A stretch of 64,000 nucleotides of DNA from Absicoccus porci (GCF_003725415.1 NZ_RJQC01000001.1:482418-546417); one strand, 5' to 3'; shown: positions 24,315-33,798, counted from the first letter of the stretch. Notes: generated by a model not told the origin, from the letters alone. A program made the numbers and translations.

Positions 24315-26015
24315 ATGTCTTTAGTAGAAGAAAGATATGAAAAATGGGTACATCATCCCAATCTAGATCCTCGCTATAAAGATGTTTTAGCAAACATGAG
24401 CGAAGAAGAGAAAAATGATGCGTTTTATACAACGATTGAATTTGGCACAGCCGGTATGCGTGGACTATTAGGCCCAGGAACGAACCGTATCAATATTCAC
24501 ACGATTCGTAAGGCTACACAAGGTTATGCAAACTACATTAAAAAGAATGGGGAAGAAGCTTGTAAAGCCGGTGTTGCGATTGGTTACGATAACCGCCACA
24601 TGTCTCGTGAATTAGCTTTTGATTGCGCGGATTTGTTGGCCAAAAATAATATTGCTTCTTTCGTTTATGATTCTTTACGACCAACACCTATGTTGAGTTT
24701 TGCCGTTCGTTACAATCATTGTTTCGGTGGTATCATGATTACAGCTAGTCATAATCCAAAAGAATACAATGGTTATAAATTGTATGATAATAAAGGTTGT
24801 CAATTGGTTCCTGCATTGGCCGATGCGGTTATTACCGAAGTAAATGCGATTGAAGATGAATTAGCCATTGATGCCAATTGCACAGAAGAACAAAAGAAAC
24901 TCGTCACAGTCATGGGTGATGATGTCGATCAAGATTACTACAAACATGTATTAAGTATTCAATTAAATCCAGACGTGAAAAAAGATATTAAAATTGTTTT
25001 CTCACCTGAACATGGTACAGCCAATATTCCAGTTCGTGACATTTTTAAAATGACTGGCTATACTTGCATTCCAGTTGAAGAGCAATGTACACCAGATCCA
25101 GACTTTTCTTGTACACCAACACCAAACCCAGAACAACCAGGTGCTTATGAATTGGCTTTGAAATATGCCAAAGAAAATGATGCAGATTTGATCTTGGTTT
25201 GTGACCCAGATGCTGACCGTATGGGCGTTGGGGTAAAACACAACGGCGAATACGTTGTAATGACAGGTAACCAATCTGGTTCTGTGGAAATTGAATATAT
25301 TTGTTCACAATTGGTTGCACAACATAAAATGCCTGAACATCCAGTTATGTTCAATACCGTTGTAACTAGTGACTTAGGTGAAAAAGTAGCAGCGGATTAT
25401 GGTGTTGAAACCGAAAAAACATTGACGGGATTTAAGTTCATCGGTGAAAAAGTAGCTAAATATGAAGTGACGCATGAAAAGAACTATGTATTTGGATATG
25501 AAGAATCATATGGATCCTTAGTAAAACCATTTGTTCGTGATAAAGACGCACCACAGGCCTTGTTGATTTTAGCTGAAGCTTGTGCATTCTATAAACAACA
25601 AGGAAAAGACTTAGTTGATGTATTAGAGGAATTGTATCAACGTCATGGTACATATGAAGAATCACAAGTTGCATTGACTTTATCTGGCGAAGAGGGTGCA
25701 AAACGTATCCAAAAGATCTTATCGGATCTTCGTGCTGAAGCACCAAAAGAAATTGCTGGCGTAAAAGTTGTAAAGAGCGAAGACTTCCAGACGCAGAAGA
25801 TCTATGAAAATGGAGAAGAGAAACCATTGGAAGGCTTCACAAAATCCAATGTCTTGAAATATTTCTTGGAAGATGGAAGCTGGGTTGCTGTTCGTCCAAG
25901 TGGTACAGAACCTAAATGCAAGTTCTATTATTGCATTAAGGGTACCGACAAAGCCGATGCTCACAAAAAAACAGAAATGGCACAAAAAGCCATGTCGGAA
26001 TTAACCGGTGCATAA
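24315..26015 (+). CDS. pgm: Phosphoglucomutase/phosphomannomutase (alpha-D-phosphohexomutase)
   Basis: 566 aa, the usual length of the longer PgcA-type enzymes. The phosphoserine motif TASHNP has Ser145. The metal-binding loop DPDADR begins at Asp297, the sugar-binding FGYEESYG follows, and the phosphate-binding RPSGTEPK is near the C-terminus. It interconverts glucose-6-phosphate and glucose-1-phosphate, supplying GlgC. A perfect cre overlaps its promoter region, so glucose repression is likely. The gene is followed closely by the left end of an IS1182-like element, which contributes a possible terminator hairpin. Confidence 0.95.
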   Translation: MSLVEERYEKWVHHPNLDPRYKDVLANMSEEEKNDAFYTTIEFGTAGMRGLLGPGTNRINIHTIRKATQGYANYIKKNGEEACKAGVAIGYDNRHMSRELAFDCADLLAKNNIASFVYDSLRPTPMLSFAVRYNHCFGGIMITASHNPKEYNGYKLYDNKGCQLVPALADAVITEVNAIEDELAIDANCTEEQKKLVTVMGDDVDQDYYKHVLSIQLNPDVKKDIKIVFSPEHGTANIPVRDIFKMTGYTCIPVEEQCTPDPDFSCTPTPNPEQPGAYELALKYAKENDADLILVCDPDADRMGVGVKHNGEYVVMTGNQSGSVEIEYICSQLVAQHKMPEHPVMFNTVVTSDLGEKVAADYGVETEKTLTGFKFIGEKVAKYEVTHEKNYVFGYEESYGSLVKPFVRDKDAPQALLILAEACAFYKQQGKDLVDVLEELYQRHGTYEESQVALTLSGEEGAKRIQKILSDLRAEAPKEIAGVKVVKSEDFQTQKIYENGEEKPLEGFTKSNVLKYFLEDGSWVAVRPSGTEPKCKFYYCIKGTDKADAHKKTEMAQKAMSELTGA

Positions 26016-26064
26016 ACATAAGAAAAGGGGCTGTAACAAATAGATGAATTTTCGGATTTATCTA

Positions 26065-26091
26065 GGAGCGGAAGCTCCTTCTTTTATTTTT
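26065..26091 (+). terminator. Possible terminator downstream of pgm, inside the IS left end
   Basis: GGAGC-GGAA-GCTCC followed by a T-rich tract; 50 bases after the pgm stop. Confidence 0.5.
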
Positions 26092-26200
26092 GTCAGTCTG
26101 CCAGGCTCTGCTTTTTATACGATAATGAAAAAATGCCAATTTTTGAGCGCATTAAAACTACTTGCTCATATCTGGCATTTTTTGGTTTGTATAGTAGATG

Positions 26201-27292
26201 TTAGGAATGGTTTTTTTGATTGGTTTTCTGTTTATGCATTTTATGTGTATGATATTTGCGCAGATCATGACCGATTGAAACAAGCAGAAGCTCCAATTTG
26301 ACCATGGTTTCATAGTCTGTCATATTCCTGGTCCTGCTTGATCTGTCCGAATATCCCTTCTGCCGGGATGCTCTGCTGTTTCAACAGTTCCTGCCCCGTT
26401 TCCGTCCGCAGATTTTCTCTGACCTCGATCTGCATCTCGGCCAGCTTGTCGGTCCTCTGCAGGGTTCTTCCGTGTTTGGATCGCGTACACTGTGACCGCA
26501 AAGGACATCCTTCACAATGTTCATTGCGATAGAACTGGATCGTTCTCGGATATCTGCCTTTGACAGATTCTTTTGTCTGTTCCAGCGTGAATGCATGTGT
26601 CCCTGCGGACAATAGATATTGCCTTCTTCATCCGGCTTCATCCTATAGCTCCTGAACCGGTTCTTGTCCGTGACCTTTTCCTCTTCTTTGTGCATGGTAT
26701 GTATTTCACATATAGTTCGATATCATGTTCCTGTCCAGGGTATCGGTTATCTCTGCCAGATATTCAAAGGAAAATTCCTTGAGGATGGAGAAGCGGTAAG
26801 GCAGTTCTTCTTTTTTACAGTATCGATTGAGGCTTTACAGACGGTCCATGATCCGGATCCATTGTTCATCCATACGAAGGTCATCTTGTTCGCATTGGCT
26901 TTGAACCTAGTGCCATCAATATAAAGAATGTCCGCATCGATGGTATCGTTCTTTTCAAAATAGCGGTTCAGATCATAGAAGATCTCTTCGATGGAAATCT
27001 TGAGGTCATCATGGATGAAACGATGAAAAGCCATATGGGAAGGTGTCTGACCATCCATGATAAATTGAAAACGGATGTCATAGCGGCAAAGAGAGGCAAG
27101 CTTTCGCAAAGAGACATAGCCATTGAGAGCAAAAGCGAGAAGAACACATTGGAGCATATTCACACTGTCATACCCATGCGAATTTCGATGAGAGAGATCG
27201 AAATATTTTAATGGATTGATCGTTTCTACGACCTCTTTCACGGTTCTGGAAATAGCATCATCAGGGATAGAATCTTCGTAAACAAAACGCAA
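26201..27292 (-). pseudogene. IS1182-family transposase, frameshifted and internally deleted
   Basis: The reading frame is split. An N-terminal part (27292-26747) holds the Tnp_1 N-domain with the helix-turn-helix-like NGYVSLRKLASLCRYDIRF and an Asp in YIDGTRFKANANK. A downstream piece (26695 to about 26600) has RSYRMKPDEEGNIYCPQGH. A third frame (about 26612-26310) has FYRNEHCEGCPLRSQC and IPAEGIFGQIKQDQEYDR. Another frame carries the terminal VKLELLLVSIGHDLRKY. The section between the first two pieces, which should hold the second catalytic Asp, is largely missing compared with intact family members. It cannot encode an active transposase. Confidence 0.85.
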
Positions 27293-27439
27293 AGGGAATT
27301 GAAATGACGGTTGAATTGCGTTAGAAGGTATTTTGACACAACAAAATTATACCAAAAAGGCCGATGGCGATGAACAACAGTTCAAAACCATCGGTCTTTT
27401 TTATGAGCTAATTGACGATAACTCGTTACAGCCCTTTTT

Positions 27440-28606
27440 TTACTTTTGATAATGAATGCTTTCTAAGAAATGCTGGATACGAACACAAGCTTCTTTGATA
27501 TGATTCAAACTATAAGCATAGGAAATACGTATAAATCCTTCACCATGTTCACCGAATGCATTGCCAGGTATACAAGCTACATGTTCTTTTTCTAGAAGCT
27601 CATTGCAGAATGTTTCACAATCCATACCGGTTTTGCGGATATCAGCAAACACATAGAATGTACCATGTGGCATATTGGTATGAAGGCCCATCGCATTTAA
27701 ACGATTTACTAATAGATTTCTTCGATGGAGATATTCTTCTCGCATCATTTCCACATCTGGATATCCATTCTTTAAAGCCTCAATAGCTGCATATTGACTG
27801 GTGACAGGAGCCGACATAATGATATACTGGTGGATTTTGGTGATGGCTTTGGATACTGGTGCATCGGCTAAGATGTATCCCAAACGCCAGCCTGTCATCG
27901 CAAAAGCTTTGGAAAAGCCATTAATCACAATGATTTGATCACGAACTTCATTAAACTGAGCTAACGAAGCAAATTTTTGATCAAAACTCAATTCGGCATA
28001 AATTTCATCGCTGACAACATAAATACCACTTTCTTTAATAATTGGTACTAATTTTGCATAATCATCATACGTCATAACGCCACCGGTAGGATTGGACGGG
28101 AAGTTAATGATCATTGCTTTTGTCTTATCGGTGATGGCTGCTTGTAAATCTTCGGGTTTTAATTTAAATTCATTTTCTTTGGTTAAAACAATGGGAACAC
28201 ATACACCACCAGCTAATGCAACAGCTGGTTCATACGCAACATAATTTGGATCCATTACGATGACTTCATCACCAGGATTCAAAAGGGCACGCATCGAAAT
28301 ATCAATACCCTCACTTCCACCGACAGTGACTACGATCTCTGTTTTCGGATCATAATTTTGGTCGTAATGTTCGTGATGAAATTTTGCGATTTCTTCGCGC
28401 AATTCCAATAAGCCTCGATTGGCTGTATAGTGTGTTTTACCATCAGCTAATGATTGCATGGCTGCCTGACAAATATGCCATGGCGTGGCAAAATCAGGTT
28501 CGCCTACACCAAGTGAAATAACGTCGTCCATGGTAGACGCTAAATCAAAAAATTTACGAATGCCACTTGGTTTCATTTGTTCGACAACGGTTGAAATTGG
28601 TTTCAT
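27440..28606 (-). CDS. PLP-dependent aminotransferase, class I/II
   Basis: 388 aa. Fold-type I signatures are TANRGLLELREEIAKF, NFPSNPTGGVM, VSDEIYAEL and the PLP lysine motif NGFSKAFAMTGWRLGY. It resembles the aspartate/aromatic-type aminotransferases of the PatA/AspC group. The specific amino acid cannot be assigned. Its ATG overlaps the stop of the upstream Lrp-type regulator (TAATG), a common pairing in which the regulator senses an amino acid handled by the enzyme. The 3' side is abutted by the degenerate IS. Confidence 0.88.
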   Translation of the reverse strand: MKPISTVVEQMKPSGIRKFFDLASTMDDVISLGVGEPDFATPWHICQAAMQSLADGKTHYTANRGLLELREEIAKFHHEHYDQNYDPKTEIVVTVGGSEGIDISMRALLNPGDEVIVMDPNYVAYEPAVALAGGVCVPIVLTKENEFKLKPEDLQAAITDKTKAMIINFPSNPTGGVMTYDDYAKLVPIIKESGIYVVSDEIYAELSFDQKFASLAQFNEVRDQIIVINGFSKAFAMTGWRLGYILADAPVSKAITKIHQYIIMSAPVTSQYAAIEALKNGYPDVEMMREEYLHRRNLLVNRLNAMGLHTNMPHGTFYVFADIRKTGMDCETFCNELLEKEHVACIPGNAFGEHGEGFIRISYAYSLNHIKEACVRIQHFLESIHYQK

Positions 28607-29100
28607 TATGGTGTCACGACCAATCTATCCGTATCGTCATCTTTAATGGATTCTATCAATACACCCGATGTTTTATATTGTTTTAAAACAAATAAAGTTT
28701 TAGTAGAAATCACACCTTCGACACAAGCAATACAATCCGAAACAAAGCGAGCCACTTCAAACATCGTTTTGCCTTCTACCAAACACAGAAAGTCACAATC
28801 ACCACTCAATAAATACATAGTGGTGACTTCGGGATAATTCGCAATGAGCATCGCTGTTTGATCATATCCTCGATTTCGTTGTGGAGAACAAGATACTTCG
28901 ATATAAGCCATTACCTTTTCATTTCGTTGGGCGCGATTGTAGTTGATGACTGTATGATAACCGCAAATGATCTTCTTATCTTCTAATTCTTTGATCTCGT
29001 TTGAAACATCGTCTACATCTTCATTTAAGATATCAGCTAGATCTTGTGGACGTAAACGAGCGTCTTTTTCTAACAAGTCTAATAATTGATTTTGATTCAT
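28606..29100 (-). CDS. Lrp/AsnC-family transcriptional regulator
   Basis: 164 aa. The N-terminal winged helix-turn-helix (DLLEKDARLRPQDLADILNEDVDDVSNEIKELEDKKII, family hallmark residues at about 8-45) is followed by a RAM domain (about 70-150) that binds amino acids and drives oligomerisation; VMAYIEVSCSP and LVEGKTMFEVARFV are typical strands. AGGAGG precedes the ATG. It probably regulates itself and the co-translated aminotransferase. The divergent gap gene begins 150 bases away. Confidence 0.88.
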   Translation of the reverse strand: MNQNQLLDLLEKDARLRPQDLADILNEDVDDVSNEIKELEDKKIICGYHTVINYNRAQRNEKVMAYIEVSCSPQRNRGYDQTAMLIANYPEVTTMYLLSGDCDFLCLVEGKTMFEVARFVSDCIACVEGVISTKTLFVLKQYKTSGVLIESIKDDDTDRLVVTP

Positions 29101-29160
29101 AAAAACCTCCTTGGAGACATTCTATCATGAATTGAAAAAAGGTGATAGTTATAACGATAA

Positions 29161-29174
29161 TGAAAGCGGTTTAA
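29161..29174 (+). promoter_or_regulatory. cre-like CcpA operator upstream of gap
   Basis: TGAAAGCGGTTTAA matches TGWAANCGNTNWCA except for one position. It lies 15 bases upstream of the -35 box, a position usually associated with activation by CcpA. Confidence 0.5.
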
Positions 29175-29189
29175 TGCGTTGTGAAACGA

Positions 29190-29218
29190 TTGACAAACAA
29201 GGTGTCATTTTCTATAAT
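29190..29218 (+). promoter_or_regulatory. Consensus sigma-A promoter of gap
   Basis: TTGACA, a 17-base spacer and TATAAT: a full match at both hexamers, fitting a highly expressed glycolytic gene. Confidence 0.9.
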
Positions 29219-29250
29219 ATTGATGATTGATTAAAGGAGGAATTACTGAT

Positions 29251-30264
29251 ATGACAGTAAAAGTTGCAATCAACGGTTTTGGACGTATTGGACGTTTGGC
29301 ATTCCGTCAAATGTTTGGTGCTGAAGGGTATGAAGTAGTAGCTATCAACGATTTGACTAGCCCTGATATGTTAGCATATTTGTTGAAGTATGATACTACA
29401 CAAGGAACTTATGCATTAGCAGATACAGTTTCTGCTGGTGAAGGTTCAATCACTGTTGATGGAAAAGAAATCACAATTTATAAAGAAGCTGACGCTTCTA
29501 AATTGCCTTGGGGTGAATTAGACGTAGACGTTGTATTGGAATGCACTGGATTCTACACTTCAAAAGCAAAAGCACAAGCTCATATTGATGCAGGTGCAAA
29601 GAAAGTCGTTATCTCAGCTCCAGCTGGATCTGATTTGAAGACAATCGTTTACAATGTAAACCACAAAACATTAACTCCAGAAGACAAGATCATTTCTGCT
29701 GCATCTTGTACAACAAACTGCTTAGCTCCTATGGCTAAAGCATTAAATGAATTGGCTCCAGTTAAAGCTGGTATCATGTGCACAATTCACTCTTACACTG
29801 GTGACCAAATGACTTTGGATGGTCCACAACGTAAAGGCAACAAACGTCGTAGCCGTGCTGCTGCTCAAAATATCGTTCCAACTTCTTCAGGTGCTGCAAA
29901 AGCCATCGGATTGGTTGTTCCTGAATTGAATGGTAAATTGATTGGTGCTGCACAGCGTGTACCTACTCCTACAGGATCTACAACTTTGTTAGTTGCTTCT
30001 GTTGAAGGAAAAGTAACCGTTGATGAAATCAATGCAAAGATGAAAGCTTCTGCAACTGAATCATTCGGATACAACGAAGACGACATCGTATCTAGCGATA
30101 TCGTTGGTATGACTTATGGATCATTGTTTGATGCAACACAAACAATGGCAGTAGATATGGGTGACGGAACTACTCAAGTACAAGTTGTTTCTTGGTATGA
30201 TAATGAAAACTCATTTACTAGCCAAATGGTTCGTACAATCAAATACTTCTCTGAATTAGCTTAA
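29251..30264 (+). CDS. gap: Glyceraldehyde-3-phosphate dehydrogenase
   Basis: 337 aa from the ATG at 29251 with AAAGGAGG upstream. It has the N-terminal NAD-binding [11 protein letters not shown] and the catalytic cysteine at Cys153 in [12 protein letters not shown]. The substrate-binding [18 protein letters not shown] follows. It oxidises glyceraldehyde-3-phosphate in glycolysis. Codon use is markedly biased toward optimal codons, as expected for strong expression. It is monocistronic; pgk and tpi are not adjacent. Confidence 0.97.
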   Translation: MTVKVAINGFGRIGRLAFRQMFGAEGYEVVAINDLTSPDMLAYLLKYDTTQGTYALADTVSAGEGSITVDGKEITIYKEADASKLPWGELDVDVVLECTGFYTSKAKAQAHIDAGAKKVVISAPAGSDLKTIVYNVNHKTLTPEDKIISAASCTTNCLAPMAKALNELAPVKAGIMCTIHSYTGDQMTLDGPQRKGNKRRSRAAAQNIVPTSSGAAKAIGLVVPELNGKLIGAAQRVPTPTGSTTLLVASVEGKVTVDEINAKMKASATESFGYNEDDIVSSDIVGMTYGSLFDATQTMAVDMGDGTTQVQVVSWYDNENSFTSQMVRTIKYFSELA

Positions 30265-30283
30265 TTGATTTTGAGATGAAATG

Positions 30284-30307
30284 AGCACTCTTCGGAGTGC
30301 TTTTTTT
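30284..30307 (+). terminator. Terminator of gap
   Basis: AGCACTC-TTCG-GAGTGCT followed by seven T. Confidence 0.93.
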
Positions 30308-30313
30308 GTTGGA

Positions 30314-30342
30314 TTGAAAAAAACGGTGATTTAGAGTATCCT
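30314..30342 (+). promoter_or_regulatory. Possible promoter for the 57-aa gene and cysS operon
   Basis: TTGAAA, a 17-base spacer, TATCCT, ending 27 bases before the small ORF's ATG. Confidence 0.4.
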
Positions 30343-30369
30343 TTAAATACGCATAGAGAGGAATAAATC

Positions 30370-30543
30370 ATGGCGATCAGACAAAAATTATCCGATGAAG
30401 ATCGTGACGAATTGACAAAAGATGTCAATGATCTAGATAAAGTCTATTTAGAAAAGATGAAAAAAGACGGAATGGATCCCAAATGGATGGAACAATTCCG
30501 TGATTTATCTTTAGAAATGGACAAACATAAAAATGAGAAATAG
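30370..30543 (+). CDS. Small charged hypothetical protein
   Basis: 57 aa, starting MAIRQKLSDEDRDELTKDV and ending KHKNEK. GAGAGGAA lies upstream of the ATG. It is highly charged, probably helical, with no Cys and no membrane segment; no family recognised. It sits 12 bases before cysS and appears to be the first gene of that long operon, so it is probably translated. Confidence 0.6.
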   Translation: MAIRQKLSDEDRDELTKDVNDLDKVYLEKMKKDGMDPKWMEQFRDLSLEMDKHKNEK

Positions 30544-30555
30544 GGAGTGAAAAGA

Positions 30556-31908
30556 ATGAAGCTATACAATAGTTTGACACAGAAAATAGAGACATTGGAA
30601 CCTATTGTTCCAGGCGAAGTTTCTATGTATGTGTGCGGCCCTACCGTATATAACTATCCACACGTAGGGAATGCCCGGCCTATCGTTGTTTTTGATACAT
30701 TGAAAAAGGCTCTGGAAGTGCAGGGCTTAAAAGTAAAATATGTAAGCAACTATACAGACGTGGATGATAAAATCATTCATGCTGCTATCGAAAACAATGT
30801 GAGCGAAAAAGAAATTACAGACAAATATATTAAAGCCTATGCCCAAACAAGAAGTGACTTACATGCCGATCAACCAGATGTTACCCCACGTGTAACGGAA
30901 ACCATGGACCAAGTCATTGCGTTTATTCAAAAGCTGATTGATGAAGGAGCTGCCTACCAAGTTGATGGTGATGTATATTTTCGTGTAAGTGCCGATTCGA
31001 AATACGGAGAATTATCCCATCAGAACAGTGAAGATTTAATGGTTGGTGCTCGCATCGATGAAAATGATAAAAAAGAAAATCCATTGGATTTTACCCTTTG
31101 GAAAGCAACAGATGAAGGCATTCAATGGGATACCCCATGGTCCAAAGGACGTCCAGGTTGGCATACCGAATGCGTAGTCATGATCCAAGATGTATTCAAA
31201 AAACCATTGATTGATATTCATGGAGGTGGATTGGATCTAAAATTCCCTCATCATGAAAATGAAATTGCCCAATGCGAATGTGTCAATCATACCCATCTAG
31301 CGAATATGTGGGTACATAATGGTATGATCAACATCAAAGATGATAAGGCATCGAAGTTTGAAAAAATGTCAAAATCCATTGGTAATGTGCAATGGGCTAA
31401 AGATTTAATTGCTGAATATGGTGGCAACACTATTCGATGGATCTTGATCTCCACCCATTATCGTGCACCATTGAATCTATCCAATGAAAGTTTTACGACA
31501 GCACAAAAAGAATTGGGTCGAATTGAAACAGCGTATCGTCAGGCACAAGTAAAACTACAAATAGCCGATGCAAACAAAAGTGATGAAGTAGATACCACTT
31601 TGTGGCAGTCCTTTTTGGATGCATTAAATGATGATTTAAATACACCAAATGCGATTTCAACAGTATTTGAAGCGGTAAAACAATTGAATCAATCTTTGCG
31701 TACACGTCAAATGGATACCGATAAGGTGAGTATGCTCTTAAATACCGTTGAAAAAATGTTGTATGTCTTAGGTATTGAATTTGAACCTGTCGTTCTAACA
31801 ACGGAAGATAAAGAAACATATCGAGCATGGCGGGAAGCTGTCAAAGCCAAAAACTTTGATGTAGCCGATACATATCGTGCCAAACTACAAGCTAAAGGAA
31901 TTCTCTAA
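30556..31908 (+). CDS. cysS: Cysteinyl-tRNA synthetase
   Basis: 450 aa from the ATG at 30556, seven bases after GGGAG; an in-frame GTG three codons earlier overlaps that site. HIGH-type motif YNYPHVGNAR, KMSKS motif FEKMSKSIGN, and zinc-binding Cys/His residues (CGPTVYN, WHTECVVM, HHENEIAQCE). It charges tRNA-Cys. It heads cysS-mrnC-rlmB-sigma-rpmG-secE-nusG, the order of the Bacillus region without gltX and cysE. The stop overlaps the mrnC start (TAATG). Confidence 0.96.
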   Translation: MKLYNSLTQKIETLEPIVPGEVSMYVCGPTVYNYPHVGNARPIVVFDTLKKALEVQGLKVKYVSNYTDVDDKIIHAAIENNVSEKEITDKYIKAYAQTRSDLHADQPDVTPRVTETMDQVIAFIQKLIDEGAAYQVDGDVYFRVSADSKYGELSHQNSEDLMVGARIDENDKKENPLDFTLWKATDEGIQWDTPWSKGRPGWHTECVVMIQDVFKKPLIDIHGGGLDLKFPHHENEIAQCECVNHTHLANMWVHNGMINIKDDKASKFEKMSKSIGNVQWAKDLIAEYGGNTIRWILISTHYRAPLNLSNESFTTAQKELGRIETAYRQAQVKLQIADANKSDEVDTTLWQSFLDALNDDLNTPNAISTVFEAVKQLNQSLRTRQMDTDKVSMLLNTVEKMLYVLGIEFEPVVLTTEDKETYRAWREAVKAKNFDVADTYRAKLQAKGIL

Positions 31909-32294
31909 TGGAAATTGTGCATCAAAATGCGATCAGTTTGGCTTGGATGGGGGATGCCATCATGACCATGTATGTGCGTAAACATTTCTTACTAAAGGGC
32001 ATTCAAAATCCACATAAATTGCAGCGTATGAGCGCCAAGGTTTGTTCCGCCAAAGGTCAATCCGTCATTTTGGATACCTTGATCCAAGAAGATTTCTTTA
32101 ATGCGGATGAAAAAGAAATTCTTCGCCGTGGGCGAAATGCATCACCCCATACCAAAGCAAAAAATGCGACGAGTGAGCAATACATGAAAGCAACCGCATT
32201 GGAAGCTTGTCTCGGGTATTTATACTTATATGATCATGCCGAAAGATTAAATGTATTGATGGATCGGATTATTCAATTAGGAGATCAATTATGA
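31908..32294 (+). CDS. mrnC: Mini-ribonuclease III
   Basis: 128 aa, the usual length. The single RNase III catalytic domain has SLAWMGDAIMTMYVR (acidic catalytic signature) and a later EACLGYLYLY, and there is no dsRNA-binding domain. In Bacillus the enzyme matures 23S rRNA by cutting a stem with help of L3. It overlaps cysS (TAATG) and rlmB (ATGA) by one and four bases. Confidence 0.93.
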   Translation: MEIVHQNAISLAWMGDAIMTMYVRKHFLLKGIQNPHKLQRMSAKVCSAKGQSVILDTLIQEDFFNADEKEILRRGRNASPHTKAKNATSEQYMKATALEACLGYLYLYDHAERLNVLMDRIIQLGDQL

Positions 32295-32995
32295 TAGTTT
32301 ATGGGAAAAATGTCTGGACAACGCTTTCGCAATTTCCAGATCAAATTGAAACCATTTATGTGCAACAAGGAATGAAAGATAAAAAGCGTATTGCGCAGAT
32401 TGAACAATCCAATATCCCCTATCAATGGATGAATCGCAAACAACTGGATCGTATCGCTCAGAATTCACATCACCAAGGTATTGTATGTGAAGTGAAAGAA
32501 ATTCCAACGGTTGAATTAGAATCCTTGATTCATCCAAATGGTTTGCTCGTTGCTTTAGATGGAATTCAAGACCCTCAAAATGTGGGAGCTATATTGCGTA
32601 CCTGTGATTGTGTGGGTGTGGATGGAATGATCTTGACCAAACACAAAAGTGCCGGCTTGACCCCCTCTGCCATTAAAGCAAGTACAGGAGCGGCTTATAC
32701 TGTACCAACTTGTATTGTCAATAATTTGACAAATACGCTGAAAACCTTAAAAAAACAAGGCTATTGGATCATTGGCACGGATATGGAAAAAGCACGAGAC
32801 TATCGAGAAGGAATTTACGATGTTCCTATTTGTTTGGTCATTGGTTCAGAAGGTAAGGGCATGAGCCCTTTGGTCAAGAAACAATGTGATTATGTAGTGA
32901 AATTACCAATGGAAGGTTCAATCACTTCTCTAAACGCAAGTGTTGCCTGTGGCATTTTGCTTTACCAAATTCATAGTCAAAGACATCCTCTGTAA
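32291..32995 (+). CDS. rlmB: SpoU/TrmH-family 2'-O-methyltransferase (RlmB-like)
   Basis: 234 aa. It has an N-terminal RNA 2'-O ribose methyltransferase substrate-binding domain (to about residue 70). The SPOUT domain follows, with the three SpoU motifs: LDGIQDPQNVGAILRTC, LVIGSEGKGMSP and LPMEGSITSLNASVA. It methylates a ribose, by homology 23S rRNA G2251. The location after mrnC matches yacO in Bacillus. It is followed by the sigma-H-like gene, with no yacP homologue between. Confidence 0.9.
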   Translation: MIVYGKNVWTTLSQFPDQIETIYVQQGMKDKKRIAQIEQSNIPYQWMNRKQLDRIAQNSHHQGIVCEVKEIPTVELESLIHPNGLLVALDGIQDPQNVGAILRTCDCVGVDGMILTKHKSAGLTPSAIKASTGAAYTVPTCIVNNLTNTLKTLKKQGYWIIGTDMEKARDYREGIYDVPICLVIGSEGKGMSPLVKKQCDYVVKLPMEGSITSLNASVACGILLYQIHSQRHPL

Positions 32996-33020
32996 TATTT
33001 TTTGCTCAAAAAGGAGCAAT

Positions 33021-33599
33021 ATGAAAATAAATATTTATGAGTTGATTTATTATTGTTTTATGAATGATGAAGAAGCCTTTTCTGCTTTGATCGAAGCATT
33101 TCGACCAATGACAGTTTCTATCATTCAACATCGCTTTCATACTCGTAATCGTATGGACTATTTACCACTTTCGGATTGTGTATTGTATGAATGCTTGCAA
33201 CGCTGTCGAATCGATCGATGGCAATTTCTAAAATCATTTTATAGTCGTGCCTTAGAGAATCGGTTGATTGATGCCATTCGGATGGAACAAACACATTCCA
33301 TTCAGAATTATTATCCGGTTTTTCATTTGGATCAATCTGTTCGTGAAGATATTGAACATTATGCATCCGATCTCATTGCTGATCCTAAAATGCATATTCA
33401 TGAAGATGTCATGGTCCATATACAAAAAGATTATTTATATGAATTGATGGATAAAAATTTCACCAAAGAGGAATTGGATATTTTAATTTTGAAGCAACAA
33501 GGCTATTCCACTCATGAAATTGCGCAACAATATCAGTATTCTGTTCGAAAAATACGTTATATTCTAAGAAAAATCAAAAAATGGGTCCAGGTACATTGA
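33021..33599 (+). CDS. Sigma-70-family factor in the sigH position
   Basis: 192 aa from the ATG at 33021 with AAGGAG upstream; longer frames overlap rlmB without a start signal. Region 2 is recognisable but diverged (MNDEEAFSALIEAFRPMTVSII ... SFYSRALENRLIDAIR). Region 4 is a good helix-turn-helix (FTKEELDILILKQQGYSTHEIAQQ ... VRKIRYILRKI). The chromosomal position (rlmB-X-rpmG-secE-nusG) is that of Bacillus sigH. Whether it still drives an alternative regulon such as competence or stationary-phase genes is unknown. Confidence 0.75.
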   Translation: MKINIYELIYYCFMNDEEAFSALIEAFRPMTVSIIQHRFHTRNRMDYLPLSDCVLYECLQRCRIDRWQFLKSFYSRALENRLIDAIRMEQTHSIQNYYPVFHLDQSVREDIEHYASDLIADPKMHIHEDVMVHIQKDYLYELMDKNFTKEELDILILKQQGYSTHEIAQQYQYSVRKIRYILRKIKKWVQVH

Positions 33600-33648
33600 C
33601 AAATTTTTCAATTCAATGGTATCTTATGAAAGTTAGGAGTGAAATCAT

Positions 33649-33798
33649 ATGGCAGATAAAGTGATTTTGGTTTGTACCGAATGTTTATCAAGAAATTATG
33701 TCACACCGAAAAATAAGAAAACAAATACAAAACGTTTAGAAATTCGAAAATATTGTCCAAAGTGTGGAAAACACACGTTGCATAAAGAAACGAAGTGA
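33649..33798 (+). CDS. rpmG: 50S ribosomal protein L33
   Basis: 49 aa: [17 protein letters not shown] to [12 protein letters not shown]. It is the zinc-binding form with CTEC and CPKC. TTAGGAGTG precedes the ATG. It lies between the sigma factor and secE as in Bacillus. A possible promoter TTGACA (33597-33602) overlaps the end of the sigma gene. Confidence 0.95.
   Translation: MADKVILVCTECLSRNYVTPKNKKTNTKRLEIRKYCPKCGKHTLHKETK

Larger units (their letters stand above)
26028..27434 (-). mobile_element. IS1182-like insertion sequence, degenerate
   Basis: 1,407 bp bounded by the inverted repeat GGGCTGTAAC at the left (26028-26037) and GTTACAGCCC at the right (27425-27434). Inside is one broken transposase on the minus strand. 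The flanks are the pgm 3' region and the end of the aminotransferase gene; the right end is 5 bases from that gene's stop. No clear target duplication is visible. A hairpin AAAGACCGATGG/CCATCGGCC with T-runs lies near the right end (about 27355-27402). GC content of the inner part looks higher than the neighbours. Confidence 0.75.
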
